The translations under genes were made by a program, and so were the position numbers. Below the pieces are notes generated by a model, which made no database searches, was not told the origin of the DNA, and was given only the letters and a program-made list of their open reading frames with translations. Shown here in pieces: positions 37,158-46,847 of a stretch of DNA of 64,000 bases. Source of the stretch: Campylobacter concisus (GTDB taxonomy: Bacteria > Campylobacterota > Campylobacteria > Campylobacterales > Campylobacteraceae); NCBI RefSeq assembly GCF_015679985.1, contig NZ_CP049239.1, positions 434,001-498,000 on the forward strand, written 5' to 3'. The first letter of the stretch is position 1; each line of letters opens with the position of its first letter.

Positions 37158-37673
37158 TTGAAACTTGGAGAACTTTATAGCGTTGTAGCGACTGCGCTTG
37201 CTGCAAATTTTAGTGATATTTTGGATGTTTCATCTTTTATGCGTATCAAAAAGACAAATGCGTGGATAACGCAGACAAATAACGAAGCAAATAAAAAAGG
37301 CAATGAGCTTTATGCCAAATTTATCAAAGATGAAAGTAGTGCTGCTTTATGTGACGATTTTGTCATTTTAAAGTCAAAATTTGAGGCAAGTTACTATTTT
37401 TCTTCTGCAAAAGATGATCTAGCTCAATTTTATAAGGCTATAAATTTTCAGCCAAAAATGGGCGAGGTTGATAGCATCTCAAATCAGTTAATTTTAATAG
37501 CAAATATTTTAAAAAGTGAAGCATCTAAGGAGTCTATGAAGCTTCTTGCAGCTTTTAGTGTCTCATTTTTCTTGCCTTATACTAAACAGCTCTCAAAAGA
37601 TATCCAAAAAGACGCAACTAGCAATTTTTATAAATCAATGGGATATTTTTTAGAGGATTTTTGCCTAGTTTGA
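37158..37673 (+). CDS. All-helical protein, possible TorD/NarJ-type chaperone
   Basis: 171 aa with no signal or membrane segment, helical throughout. Phe/Tyr-rich elements such as EASYYFSSAKDDL, a FFLPYTKQLSKDI segment and NFYKSMGYFLEDF resemble the TorD/NarJ chaperones, which protect molybdoenzymes before export. The match is by pattern only and the classic motifs are weak. It starts at TTG with AAGGA upstream, 3 nt after copA, so it is likely cotranscribed with copA. No molybdoenzyme gene is in the window. Confidence 0.5.
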   Translation: MKLGELYSVVATALAANFSDILDVSSFMRIKKTNAWITQTNNEANKKGNELYAKFIKDESSAALCDDFVILKSKFEASYYFSSAKDDLAQFYKAINFQPKMGEVDSISNQLILIANILKSEASKESMKLLAAFSVSFFLPYTKQLSKDIQKDATSNFYKSMGYFLEDFCLV

Positions 37674-37699
37674 GAAACTATTATTGGTAAGGCTTAGTT

Positions 37700-38089
37700 T
37701 TAAGCCTGTGCCATTTCTATCATTTGAGTTTTAATGCTTAAAATGTTATTTTGAATGGCTGACTGCTCTAAATTTAAGTAATGAAGCATTTGCATAGAGT
37801 TACGATCTTTTAGGCTTTGGATGCTTGAAATTTGATGCGAAATATCTAGCTTTTTATCTTGTAATTTTTCTAAGTCTTTTTGTAACTGTATAGCGCTCGC
37901 TTTATTAATAGTTATAGAGGAAATTTTAGCATCTTCTCTTTGTTCTACATGTACTTCATTGCTTCTAACAATATCTTTCTTGTCATAGCCAGAAGATACT
38001 AACAAGCTTGTTTTTGAGCTATTTGAAGAGATAGATGTATAGCCATCATGATAGAAAATGTTTGAGTTCATATTCGCATCTATTTGCAT
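37700..38089 (-). CDS. Small protein of unknown function with C-terminal coiled coil
   Basis: 129 aa. The first half is Ser/Asn-rich and polar; the second (about 62-125) is a likely coiled coil with regular Leu/Ile spacing, including QLQKDLEKLQDKKLDISHQI. There is no signal peptide or membrane segment. AGAGGAAAG precedes the ATG. It stands alone, divergent from argH, behind an AT-rich region with a 14-bp tandem repeat. I do not recognise it. Confidence 0.6.
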   Translation of the reverse strand: MQIDANMNSNIFYHDGYTSISSNSSKTSLLVSSGYDKKDIVRSNEVHVEQREDAKISSITINKASAIQLQKDLEKLQDKKLDISHQISSIQSLKDRNSMQMLHYLNLEQSAIQNNILSIKTQMIEMAQA

Positions 38090-38122
38090 ATCATCTTTCC
38101 TCTTATAGATTATTTTTATTTT

Positions 38123-38150
38123 AAACTATATTCAATAAACTATATTCAAT
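38123..38150. repeat. Two exact tandem copies of a 14-bp unit upstream of 38089
   Basis: The unit AAACTATATTCAAT occurs at 38123-38136 and again at 38137-38150 with no gap. It lies 34-61 nt before the minus-strand ATG at 38089. In that sense each copy contains TATAGT, which could serve as a -10 box or part of an operator. No third copy is seen nearby. Confidence 0.8.
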
Positions 38151-38308
38151 AGGAAATTAAAATAGTTTTTAAAAAGTTATATTTTGAATTATATTTCCAT
38201 ATCCTTAAAGATAAATTATATTTATAACTTTTTTGCAACTTTATAGTTAAAATACCCAGTTAAGTGCTATTTTGTTAAAATCACGCAAAACTAATTAAAG
38301 GCAAAGCT

Positions 38309-39721
38309 ATGAAAGAAGAGAAAAACGCACACAAAAAGATGTGGGAGGGCAGATTTAGCGAGGCTAGTTCGAAGTTGCTTGAGGAATTTAACGCTTCTAT
38401 AAATTTTGATAAAAATCTTTTTGAAGAAGATATTGCTGGAAGTAAGGCTCATGCAAAGATGCTTGGGGTTTGCGGAATTTTGAAAAAAGATGAGTCAGAG
38501 GCGATCATAAAGGGGCTTGATGAGGTTTTATCTGAGATAAGAGCAGGTAAATTTGAGTTTAAGTTAGAAGATGAAGATATACACATGGCAGTTGAGAAAC
38601 GCCTTAGCCAGATCATCGGCGCCGAGCTTGGTGGCAGACTGCACACAGCTAGAAGTAGAAATGACCAAGTTGCGCTTGATTTTAAATTTTACGTTTTGAA
38701 GAAAAATTTAGAAATTTCTTCATGTATAAAAGAGCTCATTACCACGCTTACAAATTTGGCAAAAAACAACAAAGATACGCTAATGCCAGGCTACACACAT
38801 CTTCAACATGCTCAGCCAGTAAGCCTTAGCTATCACTTGATAGCATATGCATTTATGTTTAAAAGAGATTTTGAGCGTTTTGTTAGCTCATATGAGCGAA
38901 ACAACCTAAGTCCGCTTGGTTCAGCAGCCCTTGCAGGCACTCCCCATAAGATAGATAGAACTATCGTAGCAAGCGAGCTTGGCTTTGCAGGTTGCACACA
39001 AAATGCGATGGATAGCGTGAGTGATCGTGATTTTGCGCTGGAAATTTTATTTAACATTAGCATTTTTATGACGCATGCTTCTAGGCTTTGCGAGGAGCTC
39101 ATACTTTGGAGCTCGCAAGAATTTGGCTTTGTAAGCATTAGCGACGCTTATAGCACAGGAAGTTCCATAATGCCACAGAAGAAAAATCCAGACGTAGCCG
39201 AACTCATACGCGGTAAAACTGGGCGCGTAAATGGAAATTTGGTAGCGTTACTAACCACGATGAAAGGCCTGCCACTTGCTTACAATAAAGATATGCAAGA
39301 AGATAAAGAGGGTGTGTTTGACAGCGTCTCAACCATTTTAAGCTCGGCTACCATCCTAAACGAGATGATAAAAACGGCTAAATTTAATGAAAAAAACATG
39401 CTAAAAGCGACAAAAATTGGGCATCTAAGTGCCACCGATTTGGCGGATTATTTAGTACGTGAAAAAAACATCCCATTTAGAACAGCACATTTTATTACAG
39501 GTAAAGCTGTCGCAAAGGCTGAAAGTTTGGGCTTTGATTTGAGTGAACTAAACGAAGAGCAGCTAAAAAGTGTGGATGAAAATTTAGATGCAAATGCTAT
39601 TAAATTTTTAGATCTTTATGCTTCCAAAGAGGCACGTTGTTCGCAGGGTGGCACGGCAAATAAAAGCGTTGATGAGCAGATAGAAATTTTAGATTACTGG
39701 CTTAAGAAAAAAGAGTTATAA
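38309..39721 (+). CDS. argH: Argininosuccinate lyase
   Basis: 470 aa homotetrameric enzyme that splits argininosuccinate into arginine and fumarate. The fumarase-superfamily signature [12 protein letters not shown] is visible with the catalytic Ser loop, plus [10 protein letters not shown] and TPLQHAQP-type [19 protein letters not shown] lies before the ATG. In C. jejuni argH also neighbours pckA-pycB, but here the copper and symporter genes lie between. Confidence 0.96.
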   Translation: MKEEKNAHKKMWEGRFSEASSKLLEEFNASINFDKNLFEEDIAGSKAHAKMLGVCGILKKDESEAIIKGLDEVLSEIRAGKFEFKLEDEDIHMAVEKRLSQIIGAELGGRLHTARSRNDQVALDFKFYVLKKNLEISSCIKELITTLTNLAKNNKDTLMPGYTHLQHAQPVSLSYHLIAYAFMFKRDFERFVSSYERNNLSPLGSAALAGTPHKIDRTIVASELGFAGCTQNAMDSVSDRDFALEILFNISIFMTHASRLCEELILWSSQEFGFVSISDAYSTGSSIMPQKKNPDVAELIRGKTGRVNGNLVALLTTMKGLPLAYNKDMQEDKEGVFDSVSTILSSATILNEMIKTAKFNEKNMLKATKIGHLSATDLADYLVREKNIPFRTAHFITGKAVAKAESLGFDLSELNEEQLKSVDENLDANAIKFLDLYASKEARCSQGGTANKSVDEQIEILDYWLKKKEL

Positions 39722-39755
39722 TTACGCAAAATCTACAAATTTTAAAGGATGAAAA

Positions 39756-40838
39756 ATGTTTTTTGATGGCAAAAATAAAGAGCTTTCTAGTAAAAACGAA
39801 GCTTTAGAGAGAGAAAATGAAGCTTTAAAGGCTGAAATTTTAGCACTTAAAAATGAGTTAAAAAATATAAAAATTTGCGAGCCAAAAGAGCAAGCTAAGG
39901 ATAAGCAAGAGGCTGTAAATTTATTGCTTTCAAGTTATCAAGATGGTATAAATTTCTTGCAATTAACAATGGAAGAAAACCTAAAAATGCTTGAAAGTAT
40001 AAACGGACTAAATGAAAAGACTTTCAAAGAGACGGGCGAACTCAAGTCGCAAACGGCTGAGATTTTAAACTCGATCGAGCAAGTAAGTCAGATGAGTAAT
40101 GACCTTTCAAATGACGCTTCTTCGCTTGATGGAAGCGTAAATTCTATTGTTGAGATTATAAATCTAATTAAAGACATCTCAGATCAGACAAATTTGCTAG
40201 CTCTAAATGCTGCTATTGAGGCGGCCCGTGCTGGTGAGCATGGACGAGGTTTTGCTGTCGTGGCAGATGAGGTTAGAAAGCTAGCTGAGCGTACTCAAAA
40301 AGCGACACTTGAAGTAGAAGTAAATATAAATGGACTTAAGCAAAGTGCGAATACGATGATCGAAATGAGTGAGAATTTCTCAAAAATTTCTGCAAATGCT
40401 ATGAAAATTTTAGGTGGATTTGAAGGAAATATCTCAAGTGTAAATGCAAATACGCAAAATATACTAAATCAGGCTCTAAATGTTACAAATGAAGTCTATG
40501 TAAGCAATGGAAAAATAGATCATATAAATATGAAGTTAAATGGATATAGAGGCGTGCTTTTAAATGAGTTTAATAAGATTCAAGATGTTCATGAGTGTAG
40601 ATTTGGCAAATGGTATGAAAAAGATGTGAAAAATACTCTTGTAAAAGATGTCAAAATTCTCTCAAGTATCGCAGCTCATCATGAAAATGTTCATCATGGA
40701 CTAGAAAAAGCGATGGTTATTTTTGCTGATAAAGATAAAGGAAATTTACCTGGCGTTGAAATATTAAAAGATGTCGAAAACTCAAGTAAAGTAGGTTTTG
40801 AAGAGTTGCTTGAAGCTATTAAGTCTGCAAGAAAATAA
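39756..40838 (+). CDS. Soluble methyl-accepting chemotaxis protein with CZB zinc domain
   Basis: 360 aa with no membrane segment. The first 40 residues form a coiled coil, then the MCP signalling hairpin with its tip [20 protein letters not shown] followed by [13 protein letters not shown]. The C-terminal domain is a CZB zinc-binding module: HECRFGKWY with His279 and Cys281, then HH at 308-309 and HH at 313-314. This is the layout of H. pylori TlpD, a cytoplasmic receptor for oxidative or energy cues. It would work with CheA/CheW. A bidirectional terminator follows. Confidence 0.92.
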   Translation: MFFDGKNKELSSKNEALERENEALKAEILALKNELKNIKICEPKEQAKDKQEAVNLLLSSYQDGINFLQLTMEENLKMLESINGLNEKTFKETGELKSQTAEILNSIEQVSQMSNDLSNDASSLDGSVNSIVEIINLIKDISDQTNLLALNAAIEAARAGEHGRGFAVVADEVRKLAERTQKATLEVEVNINGLKQSANTMIEMSENFSKISANAMKILGGFEGNISSVNANTQNILNQALNVTNEVYVSNGKIDHINMKLNGYRGVLLNEFNKIQDVHECRFGKWYEKDVKNTLVKDVKILSSIAAHHENVHHGLEKAMVIFADKDKGNLPGVEILKDVENSSKVGFEELLEAIKSARK

Positions 40839-40870
40839 AATTTTAGACTCAGGCTTTGAGTCTAAAATTT
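40838..40870. terminator. Bidirectional terminator between the CZB chemoreceptor and HIT genes
   Basis: A perfect 14-bp stem, AAATTTTAGACTCA (40838-40851) with TGAGTCTAAAATTT (40857-40870), has a 5-nt loop. A/T ends on both sides let it serve both convergent genes, and it overlaps the last base of the chemoreceptor stop. Confidence 0.82.
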
Positions 40871-40878
40871 AGAAGTTA

Positions 40879-41232
40879 TTAAAATGTGCTTTGTGGATCA
40901 GCTACGCCTTCGCTCCAGCCAAGCTTCGCTCCACCAAGCAGGTGAAAATGTAGATGCATAACCTCTTGACCACCGTTTTCACCGCAGTTTGTTATAAGGC
41001 GGTATCCGCTCTTATCAACGCCCATTAAGGTCGCCACTTCTTGGATAAATTTTGTCATCTCTCCCATTAAGACCGGATCCATCTCTTGGAAATTTTTATA
41101 GTGTTTTTTTGGGATGATTAGGATGTGGATCGGTGCTTTTGGATTTATGTCGTTAAAAGCTAGAAATTTCTCGCTTTCAAGCACTTTGTTGCAAGGGATT
41201 TCACCAGCTACGATCTTTTCAAATATGGTCAT
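40879..41232 (-). CDS. HIT-family nucleotide-binding protein
   Basis: 117 aa from the ATG at 41232, with AAAGGAGCT upstream; the frame is open 8 codons earlier without a ribosome site. The histidine triad is HLHFHLLGG, with the family's FEKIVAGEIPC opening and AFNDINPKAPIHILIIPK. HIT proteins of the Hint type hydrolyse nucleoside phosphoramidates. It is divergent from pheS, as in C. jejuni. Confidence 0.94.
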   Translation of the reverse strand: MTIFEKIVAGEIPCNKVLESEKFLAFNDINPKAPIHILIIPKKHYKNFQEMDPVLMGEMTKFIQEVATLMGVDKSGYRLITNCGENGGQEVMHLHFHLLGGAKLGWSEGVADPQSTF

Positions 41233-41350
41233 TTTAGCTCCTTTGAAATTTTGCAAAATTATATCAAAGTGTGCTTAAATTTCGTGCTCTTTATCTTGAT
41301 TTTAACTCTTTTTCTATAAAATCGACTCAAAAATTTATAAAGGTAAAAAA

Positions 41351-42346
41351 TTGCAAGATTTCGTTAATAAAATCAAAAATGAAATTTCAACGCTTGACGA
41401 TTTGGAAAAAGTCAGGGTAGAAATTTTTGGCAAAAAGGGCATATTGGCGCAAGGTTTTGCGAAGCTAAAAGAGCTTGGTGAAGATGAGAAAAAGGAATTT
41501 GCAGCAAATTTAAACAAGCAAAGAGATGAGCTTGGCGCATTAATAGAAGCTAAAAAGGCTGAGCTTAGCGAGCAAGAGATAGATAACAAGATGAAAAAAG
41601 AGGCCGCTGATATCACGCTATTTAATGAGCCTGTTGCTAGCGGGGCGCTGCACCCTGTGATGGCCACGATGGATAAGATAATTGAATACTTTTTGGCTCT
41701 AAATTTCTCACTTGAAACCGGACCACTGATAGAAGATGATTTTCACAACTTTGAAGCGCTAAATTTACCAAAATACCACCCAGCACGGGATATGCAAGAT
41801 ACATTTTACCTAGATGATTTTAGGCTTTTAAGGACGCATACGAGCCCAGTTCAGGTGCGAACTATGCTAAATCAAAAGCCACCTATTCGCATGATAGCGC
41901 CAGGCACCGTCTTTAGACGCGATATGGATTTAACGCATACACCGATGTTTCACCAGGTCGAGGCCCTTGTGGTGGAGGATGCTGAGAAAGTTAGCTTTGC
42001 AAATTTAAAATCAATGCTAGAAGGCTTTTTAAAGCACATGTTTGGCGATGTTGAAGTGCGTTTTCGCCCTAGCTTTTTCCCATTTACGGAGCCTAGCGCA
42101 GAGGTTGATATTAGTTGTATATTCTGCCACGGCAAGGGCTGCAGAGTGTGCAAGCAGACTACTTGGCTTGAGGTACTTGGATGTGGTGTCGTTGATCCAA
42201 ATGTATTTAAGGCAGTTGGTTATAAAAATGTAAGTGGATACGCCTTTGGCCTTGGCGTTGAGAGATTTGCGATGTTGCTTCATAGAGTGCCTGATCTAAG
42301 GTCGCTTTTTGAGGGAGATTTAAGATTGTTGGAGCAGTTTAAATGA
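41351..42346 (+). CDS. pheS: Phenylalanine-tRNA ligase subunit alpha
   Basis: 331 aa class II synthetase catalytic subunit of the (alpha-beta)2 enzyme. The N-terminal coiled coil (about 1-80) binds tRNA. Motif 2 is visible as [21 protein letters not shown], and motif 3 as [23 protein letters not shown] segment fits the family insert. It starts at TTG after AAAGGT, since no ATG lies nearby in frame. It overlaps pheT by 4 nt. Confidence 0.96.
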   Translation: MQDFVNKIKNEISTLDDLEKVRVEIFGKKGILAQGFAKLKELGEDEKKEFAANLNKQRDELGALIEAKKAELSEQEIDNKMKKEAADITLFNEPVASGALHPVMATMDKIIEYFLALNFSLETGPLIEDDFHNFEALNLPKYHPARDMQDTFYLDDFRLLRTHTSPVQVRTMLNQKPPIRMIAPGTVFRRDMDLTHTPMFHQVEALVVEDAEKVSFANLKSMLEGFLKHMFGDVEVRFRPSFFPFTEPSAEVDISCIFCHGKGCRVCKQTTWLEVLGCGVVDPNVFKAVGYKNVSGYAFGLGVERFAMLLHRVPDLRSLFEGDLRLLEQFK

Positions 42347-44679
42347 TAATTTCAAAGCATTGGTTAAACGAGTGGATCGACCTTAGCGACGTTAGTGGCG
42401 AGACACTTTCAAAGACATTAAATTCTATCGGGCTAGAGGTTGATAGCTATAAAGAGATAAATTTACCAAAGAGCATTGTGGTTGGCTACATAAAAAGTAG
42501 AGAGAAGCACCCAGATGCCGATAAACTAAGCATTTGTCAAGTGGATGTTGGTGGAGAGACGCTTCAGATCGTGTGTGGGGCTAAAAATGTTGAAGCTGGC
42601 CAGTTTGTGCCAGTTGCACTTATTGGCACGACTATGCCAAATGGTCTTGAGATAAAAAAAGCAAAGCTAAGAGGTGTTGAGTCAAGTGGTATGATCTGCT
42701 CTTCAAGTGAGCTGGGACTTCCAAAGGTAAACGATGGAATTTTACCGCTTGATGAGAGTATCGGCAAGCTAAAACTCGGTACAAGTCTTAGCGAATTTGA
42801 GATATTTAAAGATACGATAATCGAAGTTGATGTCACAGCAAACAGAGGCGATTGTCAAAATTTACATGGCATCGCAAGAGAAATTTGTGCAGCGCTTGAT
42901 CTAAATATGAAAGATAGCCACGAAGACGATGAAAGCGAAAATTTACTAGGTATTGGCAGAATAGCTTCTGTGCGAGCAGAGGATAAAGTAAATGGGTCAT
43001 TTTTATATAAGGCTTTTGAGCTAAAAGAAGGATTATATGAAAATCTAATAACTCGCATGCGTCTAGCATTAATAGAGTGCCAAAAGACAAATTTAGTTGA
43101 GAGACTGCTTGAATACGCGACATTTTGCACGGGCGTTTTATTTAGGGCTTATGATCACGCTAAACTTGTAAGTGAAGGCGAAAAGGCTGTTTTTGATATA
43201 AAAAATGGTGAAAATGGCGAATGTGTCGTTTATTGCGGGGATAAAAATTTAGGCATTGCTGGAATTTACCAAAGTGACGTAGCAAGGGTAGATGAGAAGT
43301 CAAAAGTGATCCTAGTAGAAGCTAGCTACGTAAAGCCAGATATTGTTTCAAAAGCTATTTTTGAAAATAAAAATTTACCAAAGGGTGATCAAATTTATCG
43401 CTCAAGTCGTGGTAGCGAGCCAAATTTAGCTTATGGAGCGGATTATTTATTTAAAAGACTTGCTAATTTTAAAGATGCTCTAAATCTCTTTGCTGGCTCA
43501 CAGCAGTCGCTTTTAAACACCGAGCCTATAACACTAAGTATCTCTCTTTTTGAGCTTAAAAATATGATCGGTCAAGATATAGCTAGAAATGATGTCGTTA
43601 AAATTTTAAAGAAACTTGGCTTTGAGGTCGCAGTAAATGTTGAGCAAGAAAGCTTTAACGTAAAAGTGCCGTTATTTCGCCACGATATAGTAAATTCTCA
43701 CGATGTTTGCGAGGAGATCGTAAGGATAGTAGGCATAGACAATATCGCTTCAAAACCACTAAATTTCTCTGAGAAAAATAGGCTAAATAAGACATATTTT
43801 GACTATAAAAACGCCCTAAATTTAAGGCGTAGAGCAGCTGATAATGGCTTTTTTGAAAGTGTGCACTATGTCTTTGATAGTGAGGATGAGCTTAGCGAGC
43901 TAAATTTTAAACCATGCAAAGTCAAGATACTAAATCCTATAAATAACGAGCTAAATACGCTTAGACCGACACTTGTTAATCATCTTCTAAGCTCAAGCGA
44001 GAAAAATATCAAAAACTCGAAACGCTCAGTTAGACTTTTTGAGCTTGGAGAAATTTTTGACGAAAATGTAAATCAGGGCTTAAATTTAGGTTTTGTTGTG
44101 TCCGGACTTTTAAAAGAGCCAACACTGATAAACGGTGCAAAAGGTGAGGAGGCAAATTTCTATGCATTTGCAGCGATGGTGCAAAATGTCATAGGTAAAT
44201 TTGAGCTAAAACCTTGCCAGGGCATCTCATATCTTAGCCCATACGAGCAAGCACACATCTATCAAAATGGCGAAAATATTGGCTATATCGGTAGAGTTGA
44301 TGCAAGAGTAGAAGCAAAGAGAGATCTGCCAAGAACATACGTTTGCGAGATTGATTTTGCCAAGCTTAAATTTGAACCGGTCTTAGCAGTGCCTTATTCG
44401 AAATTCCAAAGCACCACAAGAGATCTTAGCATCATCGTGCCTGAAAATTTCGAGGCTGGACGAATTTATGAGTGCATAAGAGGGCTAAATTTAAAAGAGC
44501 TAAAAGAATTTTTACCAGTTGATATTTATAAAGATGCGAAACTAAATGGCGCGATCAGCCTTAGCCTTAAATTTACATTCCAAGATATGGAAAAAACGCT
44601 CGAAGATGACGATATAAACGCACTTATGGATAAAATTTTAAGCGAGCTAAAAGAGAAACTAAATATCGGAATAAGATGA
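42343..44679 (+). CDS. pheT: Phenylalanine-tRNA ligase subunit beta
   Basis: 778 aa, close to the usual 790-800. It has the N-terminal EMAP/tRNA-binding domain (residues about 40-150), the B3/B4 editing region, B5, and the C-terminal ferredoxin-like anticodon-binding fold at 690-778 ([17 protein letters not shown]). It binds tRNA-Phe and removes mischarged Tyr. Overlaps at both ends (ATGA with pheS and aroA) show one translational unit. Confidence 0.96.
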   Translation: MIISKHWLNEWIDLSDVSGETLSKTLNSIGLEVDSYKEINLPKSIVVGYIKSREKHPDADKLSICQVDVGGETLQIVCGAKNVEAGQFVPVALIGTTMPNGLEIKKAKLRGVESSGMICSSSELGLPKVNDGILPLDESIGKLKLGTSLSEFEIFKDTIIEVDVTANRGDCQNLHGIAREICAALDLNMKDSHEDDESENLLGIGRIASVRAEDKVNGSFLYKAFELKEGLYENLITRMRLALIECQKTNLVERLLEYATFCTGVLFRAYDHAKLVSEGEKAVFDIKNGENGECVVYCGDKNLGIAGIYQSDVARVDEKSKVILVEASYVKPDIVSKAIFENKNLPKGDQIYRSSRGSEPNLAYGADYLFKRLANFKDALNLFAGSQQSLLNTEPITLSISLFELKNMIGQDIARNDVVKILKKLGFEVAVNVEQESFNVKVPLFRHDIVNSHDVCEEIVRIVGIDNIASKPLNFSEKNRLNKTYFDYKNALNLRRRAADNGFFESVHYVFDSEDELSELNFKPCKVKILNPINNELNTLRPTLVNHLLSSSEKNIKNSKRSVRLFELGEIFDENVNQGLNLGFVVSGLLKEPTLINGAKGEEANFYAFAAMVQNVIGKFELKPCQGISYLSPYEQAHIYQNGENIGYIGRVDARVEAKRDLPRTYVCEIDFAKLKFEPVLAVPYSKFQSTTRDLSIIVPENFEAGRIYECIRGLNLKELKEFLPVDIYKDAKLNGAISLSLKFTFQDMEKTLEDDDINALMDKILSELKEKLNIGIR

Positions 44680-45953
44680 GAATTTATCCATTAGAAAAAA
44701 GTCTAAATTTAACCATCGATGACATCGCGGCTGATAAGTCTATCTCACATAGATGCGCGATGTTTTCGCTTTTAAGCGATAAACCATCTCGCGTTAGAAA
44801 CTATCTAAGAGCAGACGACACGCTAAATACCTTAAAAATAGTCGAGCTTTTAGGTGCAAAGGTCGAAGACAGTGGTTCTGAAATAACGATCACACCGCCA
44901 CAAAAGATAAAAGAGCCAAATGAAATTTTAGAGTGTGGCAACTCTGGTACGGCAATGAGGCTTTTTATGGGACTATTAGCCGCACAGGATGGCTTTTTCG
45001 TACTAAGTGGCGATAGATATTTAAACTCACGCCCGATGGCAAGAATAGCAAATCCACTAAACGATATGGGTGCAAAGATAGATGGCGCAAACAACGCAAA
45101 CAACGCTCCACTTTGCATAAGAGGGACGAAATTTGAAAGATTTAGTTTTGAGAGCAAGATCGCCTCAGCTCAGGTAAAAAGTGCCCTTTTACTAGCGGCT
45201 CTTTACTCAAATGGCTGCAAATTTAGTGAGCCAGAGCTAAGCAGAGATCATACTGAGTGTATGCTTGCTGGCATGGGAGCTGATATAAAGCGTGACGAGC
45301 TAGAGATCACACTGGAATCGATGAAATCGCCACTTACGCCACTTGATATAGACGTGCCAAATGATCCAAGTTCTGCATTTTTCTTTGCGGTCGCAGCACT
45401 TATCATTCCGGGCTCACACATTATTTTAAAAAATATTTTGCTAAATAAAACTCGCATCGAAGCTTATAAAATTCTAGAAAAAATGGGAGCTGAGATAAAA
45501 TTTCACAAAACTTCAAGCAAATATGAAGATATCGGTGATATCGAGGTCAAGTACTCACCAAATTTAAAAGGTGTAGAGGTTAGCGAAAATATCTCGTGGC
45601 TCATCGATGAAGCCCCAGCTTTGGCCATCGCATTTGCCTGCGCCAAAGGCCAAAGTAAGCTAATAAATGCAAAAGAGCTTCGTGTAAAAGAGAGCGATAG
45701 AATTTCTGTCACGATAAATGCGTTAAAGCAGTGCGGCGTTGATGCTAGCGAGCTTGAAGATGGCTTTATCATAAATGGCTCTGAGGCCAAATTTGCCACG
45801 ATAGATAGTCACGGGGATCACAGGATCGCGATGAGTTTTGCTGTGCTTGGACTAAAGTGCGGCATGCAGATAGAAAAGAGCGAATTTATCGCCACTTCGT
45901 TTCCAAATTTTGCTGAAATTTTAAAGAAAATGGGAGCTAGAGTTGAAGATTGA
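44676..45953 (+). CDS. aroA: 3-phosphoshikimate 1-carboxyvinyltransferase (EPSP synthase)
   Basis: 425 aa. It joins PEP to shikimate 3-phosphate, the sixth step of the shikimate pathway. The conserved ADKSISHR at 19-26 and ECGNSGTAMRLFMGLLA with the PEP-site loop are present, as are SRDHTECML and RVKESDRI. It is cotranscribed with pheST, sharing 4 nt with pheT, and overlaps ispH by 11 nt. aroQ lies further along the window at 55971. Confidence 0.96.
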   Translation: MRIYPLEKSLNLTIDDIAADKSISHRCAMFSLLSDKPSRVRNYLRADDTLNTLKIVELLGAKVEDSGSEITITPPQKIKEPNEILECGNSGTAMRLFMGLLAAQDGFFVLSGDRYLNSRPMARIANPLNDMGAKIDGANNANNAPLCIRGTKFERFSFESKIASAQVKSALLLAALYSNGCKFSEPELSRDHTECMLAGMGADIKRDELEITLESMKSPLTPLDIDVPNDPSSAFFFAVAALIIPGSHIILKNILLNKTRIEAYKILEKMGAEIKFHKTSSKYEDIGDIEVKYSPNLKGVEVSENISWLIDEAPALAIAFACAKGQSKLINAKELRVKESDRISVTINALKQCGVDASELEDGFIINGSEAKFATIDSHGDHRIAMSFAVLGLKCGMQIEKSEFIATSFPNFAEILKKMGARVED

Positions 45954-46767
45954 GCTTGCTAGTAGTTATGGATTTTGCTTTGGTGTAAAAAGGGCGATAA
46001 AGATTGCTGAAAATGCAGGAGATGCTGCGACCATTGGGCCACTCATCCATAATAACGAAGAAATAAACAGGCTTGAGAAAAATTACAATGTAAAAACACT
46101 TGAGGGTATAGACGAGTTAAAAGATGAGAAAAAGGCTATCATCCGCACTCATGGTATTACTAAAAATGACCTTGCGGAGCTAAAAAAAACCGATATAAAA
46201 GTAATCGATGCAACTTGCCCATTTGTGACAAAGCCGCAGCAAATTTGTGAAAAAATGAGTGAAGAGGGCTATGACGTGGTGATCTATGGCGACATGCATC
46301 ACCCTGAAGTAAAGGGCGTGAAGTCATATGCCAAGGGTAATGTCTATGTCGTGCTTGAAGAGAGCGAGCTAGAGGGCATTAAATTTAAGCAAAAGGTCGC
46401 TCTTGTTAGCCAAACGACTAGAAAAGTTGAGAAATTTATGCAAATCGCAAACTACCTTATGCTTCACGTAAAAGAGGTGCGCGTTTTTAACACTATCTGC
46501 AACGCAACATTTGAAAACCAAGAGGCTGCTAAAAATTTGGCAAAAAGGGCTGATGTGATGATAATAATCGGAGGAAAAAACAGCTCAAATACAAAACAAC
46601 TCTATCTAATATCTAAAAATTTCTGCGAAGATAGCTACCTGATAGAAAGTGAAGAAGAGCTTGAAAAGTCATGGTTTGAGGGCAAAAATTTGTGTGGCAT
46701 AAGTGCGGGTGCAAGTACGCCTGACTGGATCATACAAAAAGTCGTTGACAGAATCAAAAAAGTATAA
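45943..46767 (+). CDS. ispH: 4-hydroxy-3-methylbut-2-enyl diphosphate reductase
   Basis: 274 aa [4Fe-4S] enzyme for the last step of the MEP isoprenoid pathway. Cluster cysteines are seen as GFCFGVKRAI (Cys12), DATCPFV and NTICNATFENQ. ATIGPLIHN and TRTHGI-type IRTHGI carry substrate-site His residues. It begins at TTG inside the end of aroA, where MKIELASSYGFCFGV matches the family N-terminus. Shorter than E. coli IspH (316), as in Campylobacterota. Confidence 0.96.
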   Translation: MKIELASSYGFCFGVKRAIKIAENAGDAATIGPLIHNNEEINRLEKNYNVKTLEGIDELKDEKKAIIRTHGITKNDLAELKKTDIKVIDATCPFVTKPQQICEKMSEEGYDVVIYGDMHHPEVKGVKSYAKGNVYVVLEESELEGIKFKQKVALVSQTTRKVEKFMQIANYLMLHVKEVRVFNTICNATFENQEAAKNLAKRADVMIIIGGKNSSNTKQLYLISKNFCEDSYLIESEEELEKSWFEGKNLCGISAGASTPDWIIQKVVDRIKKV

Positions 46768-46796
46768 AATTTATCCTAGCTAAAGCCACAATTAAC

Positions 46797-46802
46797 TATA
46801 AT
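46797..46802 (+). promoter_or_regulatory. Candidate -10 box for rpsA
   Basis: TATAAT in the 80-nt ispH-rpsA gap, about 45 nt before the rpsA ATG. No clear -35 is seen. It would give S1 its own promoter. Confidence 0.35.
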
Positions 46803-46847
46803 AAGCTAATTTGCCTCTACTGGCATAATAAAATTTAAAGGATCAAG

